Source: Nocardia arthritidis NBRC 100137
GTDB taxonomy: Bacteria > Actinomycetota > Actinomycetes > Mycobacteriales > Mycobacteriaceae
Direction: 5' to 3'
NCBI RefSeq assembly: GCF_001612765.1
Contig: NZ_BDBB01000004.1
Location: 45,695-109,694 of the forward strand
DNA length: 64,000 nucleotides
Numbering within the stretch: position 1 is the first letter of the stretch; each line of letters opens with the position of its first letter. A program made the translations under genes and the position numbers. Below, one piece after another: positions 35,398 through 44,492 of the stretch. The notes beneath the pieces were generated by a model. The model was not told the origin of the DNA and ran no database searches. It saw nothing but the letters and a program-made list of their open reading frames with translations.

Positions 35398-36072
35398 CTA
35401 GCGGCGGCGTGGCCGCTGACTTTGGTGAGACGGACGTCCGATCCGCATCCGCCGGGACGGCGCGAGCGGTGCGCTGCGACCGGTCTGCCCGGTACGCATC
35501 GCGGATACCAGTTCCGCGCAGATCTCATGCGCGCCGAAGCGAGGCGCCCAACCGAGTTCCCGTCGCGCCTCCGACGAGTCGATCAGGCAGACGCGGTCGG
35601 CCAGGGTCAGCCATGCCGGGTCTCCAGCTCCGCCTTGGACACGCTGTAGGCACTGCCTGGCACCCCCGACAGCCGCCATCCTTCCGACACCCGCCGCCAG
35701 CGTTCGGCCGGGGTGTAGGCGGCGCACGAGGAGGCGGCGATGAGCTGGGGCACTGCCGCGTCCGCCACGGCACGCAGCACATTGTCGGTGCCGATCGAGT
35801 TGGTCCGCCGCATCGGCGGATCACCGCGACGCGGATGGATCGCCCATGCCAGGTGAACGAGGAACATGGGCACCGGCGCAGGCGGCACGCAGGGTCTCGA
35901 CCGAGCCGGCGAGCCCGATATCGCAGGACACCCACCGCACCGATGAATACGGTTCGCGTGCGCGGTCGGGGATGCGGCGAGCGATTCCGACGATCTCGCA
36001 ACCATCGGCCCGCAACGCGCGCAGCAACGCCGTCCCCACATTGCCGCTGGCGCCGGTGACGACCACCTTCAT
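35398..36072 (-). pseudogene. NAD-dependent epimerase/SDR, frameshifted and internally deleted
   Basis: ATG 36072 overlaps the alpha-glucosidase stop (ATGA). The first frame gives MKVVVTGASGNVGTALLRAL (extended SDR start) to about 35870. A frameshift then leads to MFLVHLAWAIHP, the Ser-containing AASSCAAYTP and the catalytic YSVSKAELE. There another break (about 35620) joins directly to C-terminal sequence LTLADRVCLIDSSEARRELG in a third frame. Roughly 120-150 codons between the active-site Tyr and the C-terminus are missing. The gene was once operonic with the glucosidase and is now non-functional. Confidence 0.75.
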
Positions 36073-37751
36073 ACGCGGCGCCGCTCGAACCCGTTCCGGA
36101 CCATTGCCGGGGCGTCGTGGTGATCGGCGACCTCGAGCCAAGCCGCGCCGTCGGCGGGCAGGGCGTCCGCCGTCAGAGGCTCGCTGGTCAGCAGCACCCG
36201 CTGGTGCCGGGGCAGCGCGATCGGCGCGCTCGAAATGTTCACCACGCAGACCAGGCCCGGGGAGCGATGGAGGGCCAACACCCTTGGAGCGCTGGGCAAC
36301 CACGACCAGGCGCCTTCCCCGAGCGCGGGATGGTCGCGGCGCAGACGCAGCGCCCTGTGGTAGAGGTCCAGTATCGAATCCTGTTCCCGCATCTGGAGTT
36401 CGGCTGTCGATGACACCCAGCGCTGGGGCTGTGGCAGCCAAGGTGGCGTGCCGTCCGGACCGAACCCGAAGGGGGACCGGAACCCGCTCCACGGCAGTGG
36501 GACTCGGCACCCGTCGCGGCCGCGCACCGTGTGGCCCGAGCGCTCCCAGGTCGGGTCCTCGAGCACCTCCACGGGAAGATCCTCGACCTCCTCCAAACCG
36601 AGTTCCTCCCCCTGATAGAGGTACGCGCTGCCGGGGAGCGCGAGCATCAGGAGCAACGCCGCCCTGGCGCGCCGCCGTCCCCGCGCCACGTCGACAGGGC
36701 CGTGCGGTTCGTGTTGCGAACCGCCACCGCGGGTGGACGCCCGCCCGTAGCGGGTCACATGCCGGGTGATGTCGTGGTTGGACAGCACCCAGGTCGGTGG
36801 GGCCCCGACCGCCTCCAGTGCTTCGGTTGTGCAATCGACTACGGCCCGCAGCGCGGCGGCATTCCAGGAGCACCGCAGGAAGTCGAAGTTGAACGCCGTG
36901 TGCAGTTCGTCCGGTCGCACGTAGCAGGCGAGGCGCTCGGGTTTGGCCACCCACGCTTCGGCGACGAAGACGCGATCCGGCCCGTAGGAATCCGCGATCT
37001 CGCGCCAGCCGCGGTAGATTTCGTGTAATTCCGGCCGGTCCCAGTGCGGGTGGCCGGTCCGATCCGGCGGTTCCATGATGTCCTCGTGATCGGTCTCGAT
37101 ATCCGGCAGATCGGCGTGTTTGACCAGCCCATGGGCCGCGTCGACGCGGAAGCCGTCCACGCCTCGATCCAGCCAGAAACGCAGGATCGACTCGAATTCG
37201 GCACGGACATCCGGATGCGCCCAATCCAGGTCCGGCTGGTGGACGTCGAACAGGTGCAGATACCACTGCCCGTCCGTCACCCGAGTCCACGCCGGGCCGC
37301 CGAACACGCTTCGCCAATTGTTGGGCGGACCGCCGGTGGGCGCGCCGTCCCGGAACAGGTAGCGGGCTCGCTCCGGCGAACCCGGCCCGGCCGCGAGCGC
37401 CTCCCCGAACCAGGGGTGCCGATCCGAAGTGTGATTGGGGACCAGGTCCACAATGACGCGCAGGCCGTGCGCGTGCGCTTCTTCGATCAACGCTTGCGCG
37501 TCCGCCAGCGTGCCGAAGCGCGGATCGATGTCGCGGTAGTCCGCGACGTCATAGCCTCCGTCCGCCATCGGCGACGGGTACCAGGGAGTTATCCATATCG
37601 CGTCCACCCCGAGGTCGCGGAGATAGGGCAGCCGAGACCGGATACCGGCGATATCGCCCACGCCGTCGCCGTTACCGTCGCAGAAGCTTCGGATGTAGAT
37701 CTCGTAGATCACGGCGTCGCGCCACCAGGGGGCATCCGCAGCCATCGTCAC
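36069..37751 (-). CDS. GH13 alpha-glucosidase
   Basis: 560 aa, apparently intact. GH13 regions: DAIWITPWYPSPMADGGYDV, region I DLVPNHTSD, region II GFRVDAAHG (nucleophile Asp), region III VFVAEAW (acid/base Glu), region IV VLSNHD. A C-terminal beta domain follows. It resembles mycobacterial AglA-type alpha-glucosidase and likely hydrolyses malto- or trehalose-related sugars in the cytoplasm. GAGAGGAGAG precedes the ATG, and a SigF-like promoter lies 29-52 bp upstream, so it is probably induced under stress. Confidence 0.93.
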   Translation of the reverse strand: MTMAADAPWWRDAVIYEIYIRSFCDGNGDGVGDIAGIRSRLPYLRDLGVDAIWITPWYPSPMADGGYDVADYRDIDPRFGTLADAQALIEEAHAHGLRVIVDLVPNHTSDRHPWFGEALAAGPGSPERARYLFRDGAPTGGPPNNWRSVFGGPAWTRVTDGQWYLHLFDVHQPDLDWAHPDVRAEFESILRFWLDRGVDGFRVDAAHGLVKHADLPDIETDHEDIMEPPDRTGHPHWDRPELHEIYRGWREIADSYGPDRVFVAEAWVAKPERLACYVRPDELHTAFNFDFLRCSWNAAALRAVVDCTTEALEAVGAPPTWVLSNHDITRHVTRYGRASTRGGGSQHEPHGPVDVARGRRRARAALLLMLALPGSAYLYQGEELGLEEVEDLPVEVLEDPTWERSGHTVRGRDGCRVPLPWSGFRSPFGFGPDGTPPWLPQPQRWVSSTAELQMREQDSILDLYHRALRLRRDHPALGEGAWSWLPSAPRVLALHRSPGLVCVVNISSAPIALPRHQRVLLTSEPLTADALPADGAAWLEVADHHDAPAMVRNGFERRRV

Positions 37752-37779
37752 GCTCTCCTCTCGGTTCGCTGCAGGTCGG

Positions 37780-37803
37780 GTACCCGGAATCGAAAGTCGT
37801 AAC
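37780..37803 (-). promoter_or_regulatory. SigB/SigF-like promoter before alpha-glucosidase
   Basis: On the reverse strand GTTA (37800-37803), 14 bases, GGGTAC (37780-37785), then 28 bp to the ATG at 37751 with a good ribosome binding site. Confidence 0.5.
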
Positions 37804-37845
37804 GTCGCGTGTTCCGAGGGCGGGCAGGGGTGGCCGCGACCGCGG

Positions 37846-37870
37846 GTGTGGTCGCTGCCCGGCCGGGTAG
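37846..37870 (+). promoter_or_regulatory. SigB/SigF-like promoter before the damaged SDR gene
   Basis: GTGT (37846-37849), 15 bases, GGGTAG (37865-37870), ending 9 bp before the ATG at 37880, which would imply a nearly leaderless transcript. Confidence 0.4.
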
Positions 37871-37879
37871 TCGCGGAGC

Positions 37880-38363
37880 ATGGCTACTACAGCTCCACTT
37901 CCGGAAGATCGAGCAGGCGCTCCGCGGCGAGCCGTGGTGACCGGGGGAGACTCCGGGATCGGTGCGGCGATCGCGGTCGCGCTCGCCGCAGGCGGGACCG
38001 ACGTCGGTCTGACCTTCCACAGCGACCGGCGCGGCGCGGAGGATACCGCGGCGCAAGTGCGCGAACAGGGGAGGACCGCCGCCGTGCGCCACCTCGACCT
38101 GGCGAACCTGCCGTCCGCCGCGTCGGTCGTCGACGAACTCGCCGACGAACTCGGCGGCCTCGATGTGCTGGTGAACTGCGCAGGTACCGGGTCGGCTCAG
38201 AAAGTGATGGAGATGGACTTCGACACCTGGCGGCACGTGCTGTCGGTCGACCTCGACGGCAAGCTATGTCACCGGCGCGTCCTACGTCGTGGACGGCGGC
38301 ATGCTTCTGATGGGCCCGCAGGCGAGCAGCCTGCTGACCGACGAGAAATGGCGCACGCCCTGA
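37880..38363 (+). pseudogene. SDR (glucose dehydrogenase-like), internally deleted
   Basis: N-terminal 126 residues are a normal classical SDR: VVTGGDSGIGAAIAVALAAG, LDVLVNCAGTGSAQ, WRHVLSVDLDG. At about 38260 the frame leaves homology. A different frame then gives the family C-terminus SYVTGASYVVDGGM to a stop at 38361-38363. About 110 residues between are missing, including the catalytic Ser and YxxxK. Such SDRs often accompany catalase and other osmotic/oxidative stress genes. The remnant cannot be an active oxidoreductase. Confidence 0.78.
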
Positions 38364-38381
38364 CCTCGGATCCGGCTATCC

Positions 38382-38555
38382 CTACCCGCTGCGGGGCAGC
38401 GCGCTGAGTTCGAGCAGTCTGTCGACCAGGGTGCGCGCGTCGGGAAAGCCCAGCACCCGGGCGGCGATGTGCAGGTCGTCGAGAGTGTACGGATGCGGAT
38501 CGGCCACCGGGACCCAAGTCTGATAGCGGGTAGTTCGCTGTCGAGAGAACTCATT
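38382..38555 (-). other. Start-less open frame, possible gene remnant
   Basis: A reverse-strand frame without a start codon ends at 38382 and reads RYQTWVPVADPHPYTLDDLH, then ARVLGFPDARTLVDRLLELS. Its amphipathic, biased composition looks like genuine protein C-terminus rather than random frame, but I do not recognise the family. The rest of the gap to 38657 shows no gene. Confidence 0.3.
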
Positions 38556-38656
38556 TCAGCAGACGGCATAGCGGGCACTTCTCCTTTCCAGGGGGAGTGC
38601 CGGACCGATCGCCCGGTCAGCACTCGAGCCAGGCAATGACGCGAGCGCCGTGACTG

Positions 38657-40006
38657 CTACCGCTCCGCTACCGGGGGGAGGCAGCTGGCGGGTGGATCGA
38701 CGAACACGCAGATGGCCGGGCCACGGGTGGGGCGATAGTCGCCGGCGACTCCGCCCGCGGCGATCACCTGCGTGTAGGTGCCGACGGCGTCGGTGGGGCG
38801 GCGAGTGAGGCCGGGGTCGGTGCGCACGTCCACGGTGTAGAGCCCGAATCGTGGTGTGTAGCTGCCCCATTCGTAGTTGTCGGTGAGACTCCAGTAGTTG
38901 TATCCCATGATGTTCATGCCGTCGGCCGCGGCGCGCTGGATCCAGTAGACGGTGTCGCGCAGGTGATCGCTGCGGGTGTACCCGTCGGCGCGGGGGCGGC
39001 CGTTCTCGGTGGGCATCCCGTTCTCGACGATGTAGAGCGGTTTGCCCGGCAACCGGCGCGAATAGTATTGCAGCGCATAGTAGATGCCCTCGGTGCGCAA
39101 CGGCAGGTCCCAGATCTGCGGTCCGGGCAGGTTGGGCATCGCCGAACCGCTGGCCCGGGCGATGGACTCGATCAGCGACTGCGCCGGGTCGTAGGCGAAG
39201 TAGTAGTCGACGCCGACGTAGTCGAGGCGATCGGCGATGCGATCGATCAGCGGGCCGTTGACCTGCGCCTCCGAGCCGGCGACGTAGCCCACGTTGCTGG
39301 TCACCTGCGCACCCGGCTGCCTCTGATGGATGTAGTCGTAGGCGGCGTTGTGTACCTGTGCGACCCGGTCCAGCATCTCGCCGGCGTCCGCGGCGCCCCT
39401 GCGGACCTCGTGCACGATGTAGGCGACGGGCTCGTTCACGGTCACCCACAACGGGTTGCGGGTGGCGTAGCGGTCGACGACGGCGCGCATGTTGGCCAGC
39501 CAGTCGTCGACCATGCGCGGGTTGCGCCAGCCCCCTCGGTCGGCGGCCCAGCCGGGATACACCCAGTGATCGAGCGTGATCATGGGTCGCATCCCGGCCT
39601 GTTCAACGGCGCCGATGACGGAGTCGTAGAAACGGAATGCGGCGTCGTCCCAGACTCCCGGCGCGGGTTGCAGTCGGGCCCATTCGATTCCGATCCGGAA
39701 CACCCGCGCACCGAGGTCCGCGGCGAGCTGGATGTCCGACGCGTATCGGCCGTAGAAGTCGACCGAATCGCCCAGGCCGTCGTATCCGGGGGTGGCTCCG
39801 ATGTACCGCGTCCAATTGCTGTCGGGCGCATGGCCTTCGGACTGGAAACCAGAAGTCGATACGCCCCAGAGGAAATTCCCGCCCAGAGCCGGTAGGCCGG
39901 CCACCGGCTGTACGGGCGGGGTGGCCGGCGATTGCGTGGCGAGCAGCAGCGTGGATGCCGCGCCGGCGAGCGCGGCCAGGACGTACCGACGGAACCGAGA
40001 TCGCAT
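38657..40006 (-). CDS. Secreted family 1 glycoside hydrolase (beta-glucosidase-like)
   Basis: 449 aa from ATG 40006. A signal peptide is evident: RSRFRRYV followed by a hydrophobic LAALAGAASTLLLATQSPA. GH1 features: FLWGVSTSGFQSEG, acid/base VTVNEPVAY, nucleophile YIVENGMPTENG, and YNYWSLTDNYEW. Probably exported and hydrolysing beta-glycosides. The longer frame to 40033 adds residues before the natural signal peptide and is not preferred. Confidence 0.92.
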   Translation of the reverse strand: MRSRFRRYVLAALAGAASTLLLATQSPATPPVQPVAGLPALGGNFLWGVSTSGFQSEGHAPDSNWTRYIGATPGYDGLGDSVDFYGRYASDIQLAADLGARVFRIGIEWARLQPAPGVWDDAAFRFYDSVIGAVEQAGMRPMITLDHWVYPGWAADRGGWRNPRMVDDWLANMRAVVDRYATRNPLWVTVNEPVAYIVHEVRRGAADAGEMLDRVAQVHNAAYDYIHQRQPGAQVTSNVGYVAGSEAQVNGPLIDRIADRLDYVGVDYYFAYDPAQSLIESIARASGSAMPNLPGPQIWDLPLRTEGIYYALQYYSRRLPGKPLYIVENGMPTENGRPRADGYTRSDHLRDTVYWIQRAAADGMNIMGYNYWSLTDNYEWGSYTPRFGLYTVDVRTDPGLTRRPTDAVGTYTQVIAAGGVAGDYRPTRGPAICVFVDPPASCLPPVAER

Positions 40007-40104
40007 TGGCCCAGAGTAACTGGGGCAGTCCATCGAGTGGCGGAATCCGCGTATCAGCGCGCGATTCGAAGACGCGGACGATCCCGGCCCCTGGTTTGCC
40101 GTCG

Positions 40105-40686
40105 CTATTGCATGGCGAAGCGCAAAAGTGCTTGCATGTCACCTTGTTTGATCTTGCCTTGGCGGTTGAGGACTTCGAGCTGCCATTGGTCGCCGTTGCG
40201 GAAGGCGCGGGCCACCGCATTGGCGTTGTCGGTGCCGAGCAGTGAGGGCCAGATGTCGGCGACCTGCTGGCTGTTGCCGCCGGTGGCGTCGTAGACCTTG
40301 AAGGAGATGTTGTTGGCCTTGTCGAAGGAACTGCCCTTCTTGAAGGCGGCGGCGACGAAGATGATGGCGTCGATCGCGGTGGGGACGTCGGCGAAGGTGA
40401 CGTGGATGGTCTCGTCGTCGCCGGAGGCGGCGCCGGTCTGCTCGTCGCCGGTGTGCGCGACCGAGCCGTTGCCCAGTGGGTCGAGCGAATCGAGTCCCGC
40501 GAAGCGCACCGGTTCGCTGCCCTGCATGAGAACGGCGACCAGATCCAGGTCAACACCGCGTTTGCGGCGCGCCCAGCCGAGTGCGCCGCCGCTCGTGCCG
40601 GAGGACGGATCCCAGCTCACCCCCACACTCAACTTCGTGATCCCCGCGAGGTCCGCGGCACCGTCTTCTTTTCTGAGCGTAATCAC
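40105..40686 (-). CDS. TerD family stress protein
   Basis: 193 aa. TerD fold with the Ca2+-binding segments VDLDLVAVLM, DSLDPLGNGSVAHTGDEQTG and GDDETIHVTFADVP. TerD-domain proteins are linked to tellurite resistance and general stress. It is a single gene without terA/terC partners nearby. The ATG starts MITLRKEDGA, as usual for the family. Confidence 0.93.
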   Translation of the reverse strand: MITLRKEDGAADLAGITKLSVGVSWDPSSGTSGGALGWARRKRGVDLDLVAVLMQGSEPVRFAGLDSLDPLGNGSVAHTGDEQTGAASGDDETIHVTFADVPTAIDAIIFVAAAFKKGSSFDKANNISFKVYDATGGNSQQVADIWPSLLGTDNANAVARAFRNGDQWQLEVLNRQGKIKQGDMQALLRFAMQ

Positions 40687-40808
40687 GACATCAGGATACT
40701 GATGCAGCCCCGCCGCGCCCGCGATGACGAAAATCCCGGCTGCTCACGGCGCTCCGGATTCGTCGCGGAACGCTATCGCAGGACCCGGCCGCCTGCGCGC
40801 CGGAACGA

Positions 40809-41729
40809 TCACCGCTGCACGCGGCGTGCCCACCATGCCTTGACCAGGCCGGTCGCGCCGACCTGCGCGCGCCTCCGGTTCGGCACGGTGGCGCGGCGGT
40901 CGAACACCGCGAAATCGCTGTCCTCGATGCGGTCGAGGATCTCCGCGTACAGCGTGGTGGCCGTAGTGACGCACGGGCGTGAACGAGGGTGCAGCAAGGC
41001 GATTCCGGCGTGTGCGAAGCGGTAGATGTCGCGGGTGATCGCATGCTGCGCCGCCAAGGCTCCGCGGACCCGAGGCTCGGTGCGCCGGTGCTTCAGGCAC
41101 CAGCCCAGGAGATCGCGGTCGACGCCGAACGCGGCCAGTTCGTCGGCGGGCAGATAGACCCGGCCACGAACCAGGTCTTCGGCGATGTCCCGCAGGAAGT
41201 TGGTCAGTTGGAACGCCTTACCGAGCGCGGCGGCATGGGGTGCGGCCTCCTCGGCGCAGATGGCGCCCAGGACCGGGAGCAACTGCAATCCGATGACTTC
41301 GGCCGAACCGTAGATATAGGTGTCGAGTGCGGCACGGTCGGGATAGTCGGTCACCATCAGATCCATCCGCATCGAGGCGAGGAAAGCGTCGAACAGGGCC
41401 GCTGGAATGCGATACCGATCGGCGGTGTCGAGAATCGCGGGAAGCACGGCGTCGGCACCGGCGTCACGATCGTGGAAGTGCCCGGCGAGTGCGTCCAGCT
41501 GCCGGGCCCTTTCGGCAGGTTCGCGACGCGGGTCGAACTCATCGAGGATGTCGTCGGCGCGGCGCGCGAATCCGTACAGGGCGTGCACCGCCGGGCGCTG
41601 ATCGGGCGCCAGCAATCGGGTCGCCAGGAAGAAGGTCTTTCCGTGGCGTGCGTTGAGCTGCCTGCAGTACCGGTAGGACCGGTGCAGAGGCGGTTCGCTG
41701 ATTCCGGTTTCGGGTGCGGTGCGGGTCAT
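40809..41729 (-). CDS. crtB: Phytoene synthase
   Basis: 306 aa from ATG 41729, with GGGAG 5 bases before it; ATG 41741, overlapping the crtI stop by one base, would add 4 residues. Squalene/phytoene synthase signatures: ARRADDILDEFD (first Asp-rich site), YIYGSAEVIGL, LTNFLRDIAEDLVRGRVYLP (second site). It condenses two geranylgeranyl diphosphates to phytoene. Last gene of the crtE-crtI-crtB operon. Confidence 0.94.
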   Translation of the reverse strand: MTRTAPETGISEPPLHRSYRYCRQLNARHGKTFFLATRLLAPDQRPAVHALYGFARRADDILDEFDPRREPAERARQLDALAGHFHDRDAGADAVLPAILDTADRYRIPAALFDAFLASMRMDLMVTDYPDRAALDTYIYGSAEVIGLQLLPVLGAICAEEAAPHAAALGKAFQLTNFLRDIAEDLVRGRVYLPADELAAFGVDRDLLGWCLKHRRTEPRVRGALAAQHAITRDIYRFAHAGIALLHPRSRPCVTTATTLYAEILDRIEDSDFAVFDRRATVPNRRRAQVGATGLVKAWWARRVQR

Positions 41730-41740
41730 CTCGGCTCCCA

Positions 41741-43282
41741 TCACTGTGATCGATCGATTCGGCTGGTGCTGAGCGTGGCTCGCACGGGTACGGTGCGCCG
41801 GTGCCGTTGCGGCTGGAGACCGGTGACGCGATCCGCGGCGAGCCGCCCGGAGATCAGCACCGGCGGAATCCCCACTCCCGGCACGGTCGAGCCCCCGGCC
41901 AAGACGACGTTGTCGATACCGCGGATCATGTTGGCCGGCCGGAACGGACCGGTTTGGGCGAACGTGTGCGCGAGCGCGAACGGGCTGCCCGCGCGCATGC
42001 CGCGGCGCGCCCAGTCGGCGGGTGTGTCGACCCGCAGGATCTCGACATCGCCGAGTCGTGCGCCGAGTCGTTGCTGAGCGATCGTCAGGATCTGCTCCGC
42101 GTAGCCGGTGCCCGCTCGCTGCCAATCGATCCGGCGGCCTTCGAGATTCGGCACCGGCGCGAGGACCGACAGCAGGTCGCGTCCTGCCGGAGCCGTAGCG
42201 GGATCGGTAGCGGTGGGCCGGGTGACCAGCAGTGAAGGATCACCCATCACCTGTCCGCGCACGATGATGTCGTCGAACGATTCCTCCCAGGCCGTCCCGA
42301 ACAGCAGGCTGTGGTGCGCGATTCCGGCCGCGGGCGCGCACGCGAGATGGGCGATCAGCGCCGACGGGGCGGAGGTCAGCGGGACCGGACGCCGCGGTGC
42401 CCGCGCGAGGAGGCGGTACGCCTCGTGCAGTTCGGTCGTCAACACCACGGCGTCGCAGGGGATGCGGTCGCCGTGCTGTGTGAGCACGCCGGTGATCCGC
42501 GAGCCTACGCGGTCCAGGGCGGTGACCGCGGTGTCGTAGCGGAAGCGGACACCCGCATTTGTCGCCGCGCTTGCCAGCGCAGCAGGAAGCGCACGCATGC
42601 CACCACGCGGGAAGAACACCCCGCCGACGGTGTCCATGTAGGCGATCACCGCGTAGGCCGCCAGCGCCCGGTTGGGCGCGACGCCCGCGTACAGCGATTG
42701 AAAGGTGAAGACACGTCGCAGGTCCGGGTCGCGGATGTAGCGCCGGACGGCGCTATCCCATCGCCCGAACCCGCCCGCGGCGATCAGCCTGGCCAGTGCG
42801 GGAGTCGCCATCGACAGCGGCGAATCGAAATTCGCCGAGATGAACCGGTCCATCTCCGCGCGATACAAACGCGTCAGCCAGCGCCGCAGACGGCGATAAC
42901 CGTCGGCCTCGCCGGTCCCGGCGAACCGGCGGATCTCCTCGTGCATCCGCTCGGCGTCGGTGTGCACCTCCAGCGTCCGGCCCTCGGCGAAATGCGCCCG
43001 GTACGCCGGTTCCACGGGTATCAGCCGCACATGGTCGTCAGCCTGTGCTCCGGCAGCGGCGAAGACACTCTCGACGATGTCCGGCATGGTGAGGACCGTC
43101 GGGCCGGTGTCGAAGTGGTAGCCGGCGACCTCCGCGTGCCCGGCTCGTCCGCCCGGCACCGAGTCGCGTTCCACCACGATCACTTCGCGCGATCGGCCGG
43201 CCAGGTGCAGGGCTGCGGACAACCCTGCCAAGCCTGCCCCGACGATCACGATTCGGTCGGTAGCGCCTTCGACGGTGCGCAT
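41741..43282 (-). CDS. crtI: Phytoene desaturase
   Basis: 513 aa. N-terminal FAD motif IVIVGAGLAGLSAALHLAG, then GYHFDTGPTVLTMPDI, and the C-terminal carotenoid-desaturase signature region (FRPANMIRGIDNVVLAGGST, VPGVGIPPVLISGRLAAD). It converts phytoene to lycopene-type carotenoids. It starts 15 bp after crtE stops, and its stop overlaps the first possible crtB start, so translation is coupled. Confidence 0.95.
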   Translation of the reverse strand: MRTVEGATDRIVIVGAGLAGLSAALHLAGRSREVIVVERDSVPGGRAGHAEVAGYHFDTGPTVLTMPDIVESVFAAAGAQADDHVRLIPVEPAYRAHFAEGRTLEVHTDAERMHEEIRRFAGTGEADGYRRLRRWLTRLYRAEMDRFISANFDSPLSMATPALARLIAAGGFGRWDSAVRRYIRDPDLRRVFTFQSLYAGVAPNRALAAYAVIAYMDTVGGVFFPRGGMRALPAALASAATNAGVRFRYDTAVTALDRVGSRITGVLTQHGDRIPCDAVVLTTELHEAYRLLARAPRRPVPLTSAPSALIAHLACAPAAGIAHHSLLFGTAWEESFDDIIVRGQVMGDPSLLVTRPTATDPATAPAGRDLLSVLAPVPNLEGRRIDWQRAGTGYAEQILTIAQQRLGARLGDVEILRVDTPADWARRGMRAGSPFALAHTFAQTGPFRPANMIRGIDNVVLAGGSTVPGVGIPPVLISGRLAADRVTGLQPQRHRRTVPVRATLSTSRIDRSQ

Positions 43283-43297
43283 CGGTTCAACCTCCGG

Positions 43298-44416
43298 TCA
43301 GGCGACGCGTTCGGTGCAGGCGGCTGCCATGTACGCGAGGGCGGCACGCATCGGTGTGGAAAGATTCGCGGCGTCCAGCGCGCCGTGTGCGCTGTCGACC
43401 AGTTCGGCGATCATCGTCTCGATCCTCGCGGGGGCGCCGGATTCGGTGATCAGCGTTCGTGCCCGGGCGATCTCGGCGGTGCCGAGCCGGGGACGATGCA
43501 GCAGATCCGACAGTTCGGCCCGCGCCGCCGAGGTCGCCAGTTCGCGCGCGAGGACCACAACGCTGGTCGCCGTCCGTTCGGCGAGGTCGCTGTCGGCGGG
43601 TTTCCCGGTCACGGCCTGCGACCCGAAGATGCCGAGAATGTCGTCGCGCAACTGGAACGCCTCGCCGATCGCGGCGCCGTAGCGGCCCAGGGCGTCCACC
43701 ACGGTCGCGCCGCAGCCGGCCATCGCGGCGCCCATCTCCAACGGGCGTCGCACGGTGTAGTTGCCGGATTTGGCTCGTGCGATCGCCAGGACCGAGTCCA
43801 GCGCCGGCTCGAGGCGCGCGTCATTGAGCAGATCCGCGAACTGGCCGGTCGCCAGCTCCACCCGCATGCTGTCGTAGCGCGGCCATACCCGCGCGAGCGC
43901 GGACTCGGCGAGCCCGCTTTCCCGGAGCATCTGCTCGGCCCACACCAGGCACATATCCCCGAGCAGTGTCGCGGCGGATTCGCCGTACCGGTCGGAGGAG
44001 CCGGGCGCACGGGTGCCGCGGTGCGCCGCGGCGAACCGGACATGCGCGGACGGGGCGCCGCGCCGCGTCGCGGACTGGTCCATGACGTCGTCCTGCACCA
44101 GTGCGAACGCGTGCAGCAGTTCCAGACCGGCCGCCGCGCGCAAGGCTGCCGGGTCATCCGGCGCCCCGCACAGCCAGCCGAGGTACATGAACGTCGACCG
44201 CACGCACTTGCCGCCCAGGGCGTATTGGCGCAGAACGTCCTGCGCACCCAGGCGAGTGAGCGCGACAGGGCACGCTCGCGCGAGAAAATCAGTGATCTCG
44301 TCGAGTACCTTTCGGCGCACCGCGTCCCGCCACAGCGAAAGGGAGGGTGCGGCACCGAGCGCCGGAATTCCCCTGACCGAATCGGTTGCTGCCGGCTCGG
44401 ACGACACGACGCTCAT
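43298..44416 (-). CDS. crtE: Geranylgeranyl diphosphate synthase
   Basis: 372 aa from ATG 44416 with AAGGGGAG upstream. Polyprenyl synthase motifs: first Asp-rich LVQDDVMDQS, GKCVRSTF, and second Asp-rich QLRDDILGIFG. Makes GGPP from FPP/IPP for carotenoid synthesis. First gene of the crt operon. A 20-bp element at 44473-44492, repeated upstream of the next genes, lies 57 bp before the start and is a candidate LitR site. Confidence 0.92.
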   Translation of the reverse strand: MSVVSSEPAATDSVRGIPALGAAPSLSLWRDAVRRKVLDEITDFLARACPVALTRLGAQDVLRQYALGGKCVRSTFMYLGWLCGAPDDPAALRAAAGLELLHAFALVQDDVMDQSATRRGAPSAHVRFAAAHRGTRAPGSSDRYGESAATLLGDMCLVWAEQMLRESGLAESALARVWPRYDSMRVELATGQFADLLNDARLEPALDSVLAIARAKSGNYTVRRPLEMGAAMAGCGATVVDALGRYGAAIGEAFQLRDDILGIFGSQAVTGKPADSDLAERTATSVVVLARELATSAARAELSDLLHRPRLGTAEIARARTLITESGAPARIETMIAELVDSAHGALDAANLSTPMRAALAYMAAACTERVA

Positions 44417-44472
44417 TCCCGCTCCCCTTCGTTCGCCTCGGACGCCTACTTCTAGCTCCGCGATTTTACTCA

Positions 44473-44492
44473 TAATGATGCACTATCGAGGC
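44473..44492. promoter_or_regulatory. Candidate LitR operator upstream of crtE
   Basis: TAATGATGCACTATCGAGGC matches 45027-45046 at 17 of 20 positions. On the reverse strand it would lie just upstream of a TAAAAT-like -10 region for crtE. It overlaps the stop codon of the small secreted protein gene. Confidence 0.55.

Noticed and set aside
42311..44455. Long forward open frame opposite crtI and crtE
   Set aside because: Antisense to intact carotenoid genes with catalytic motifs.
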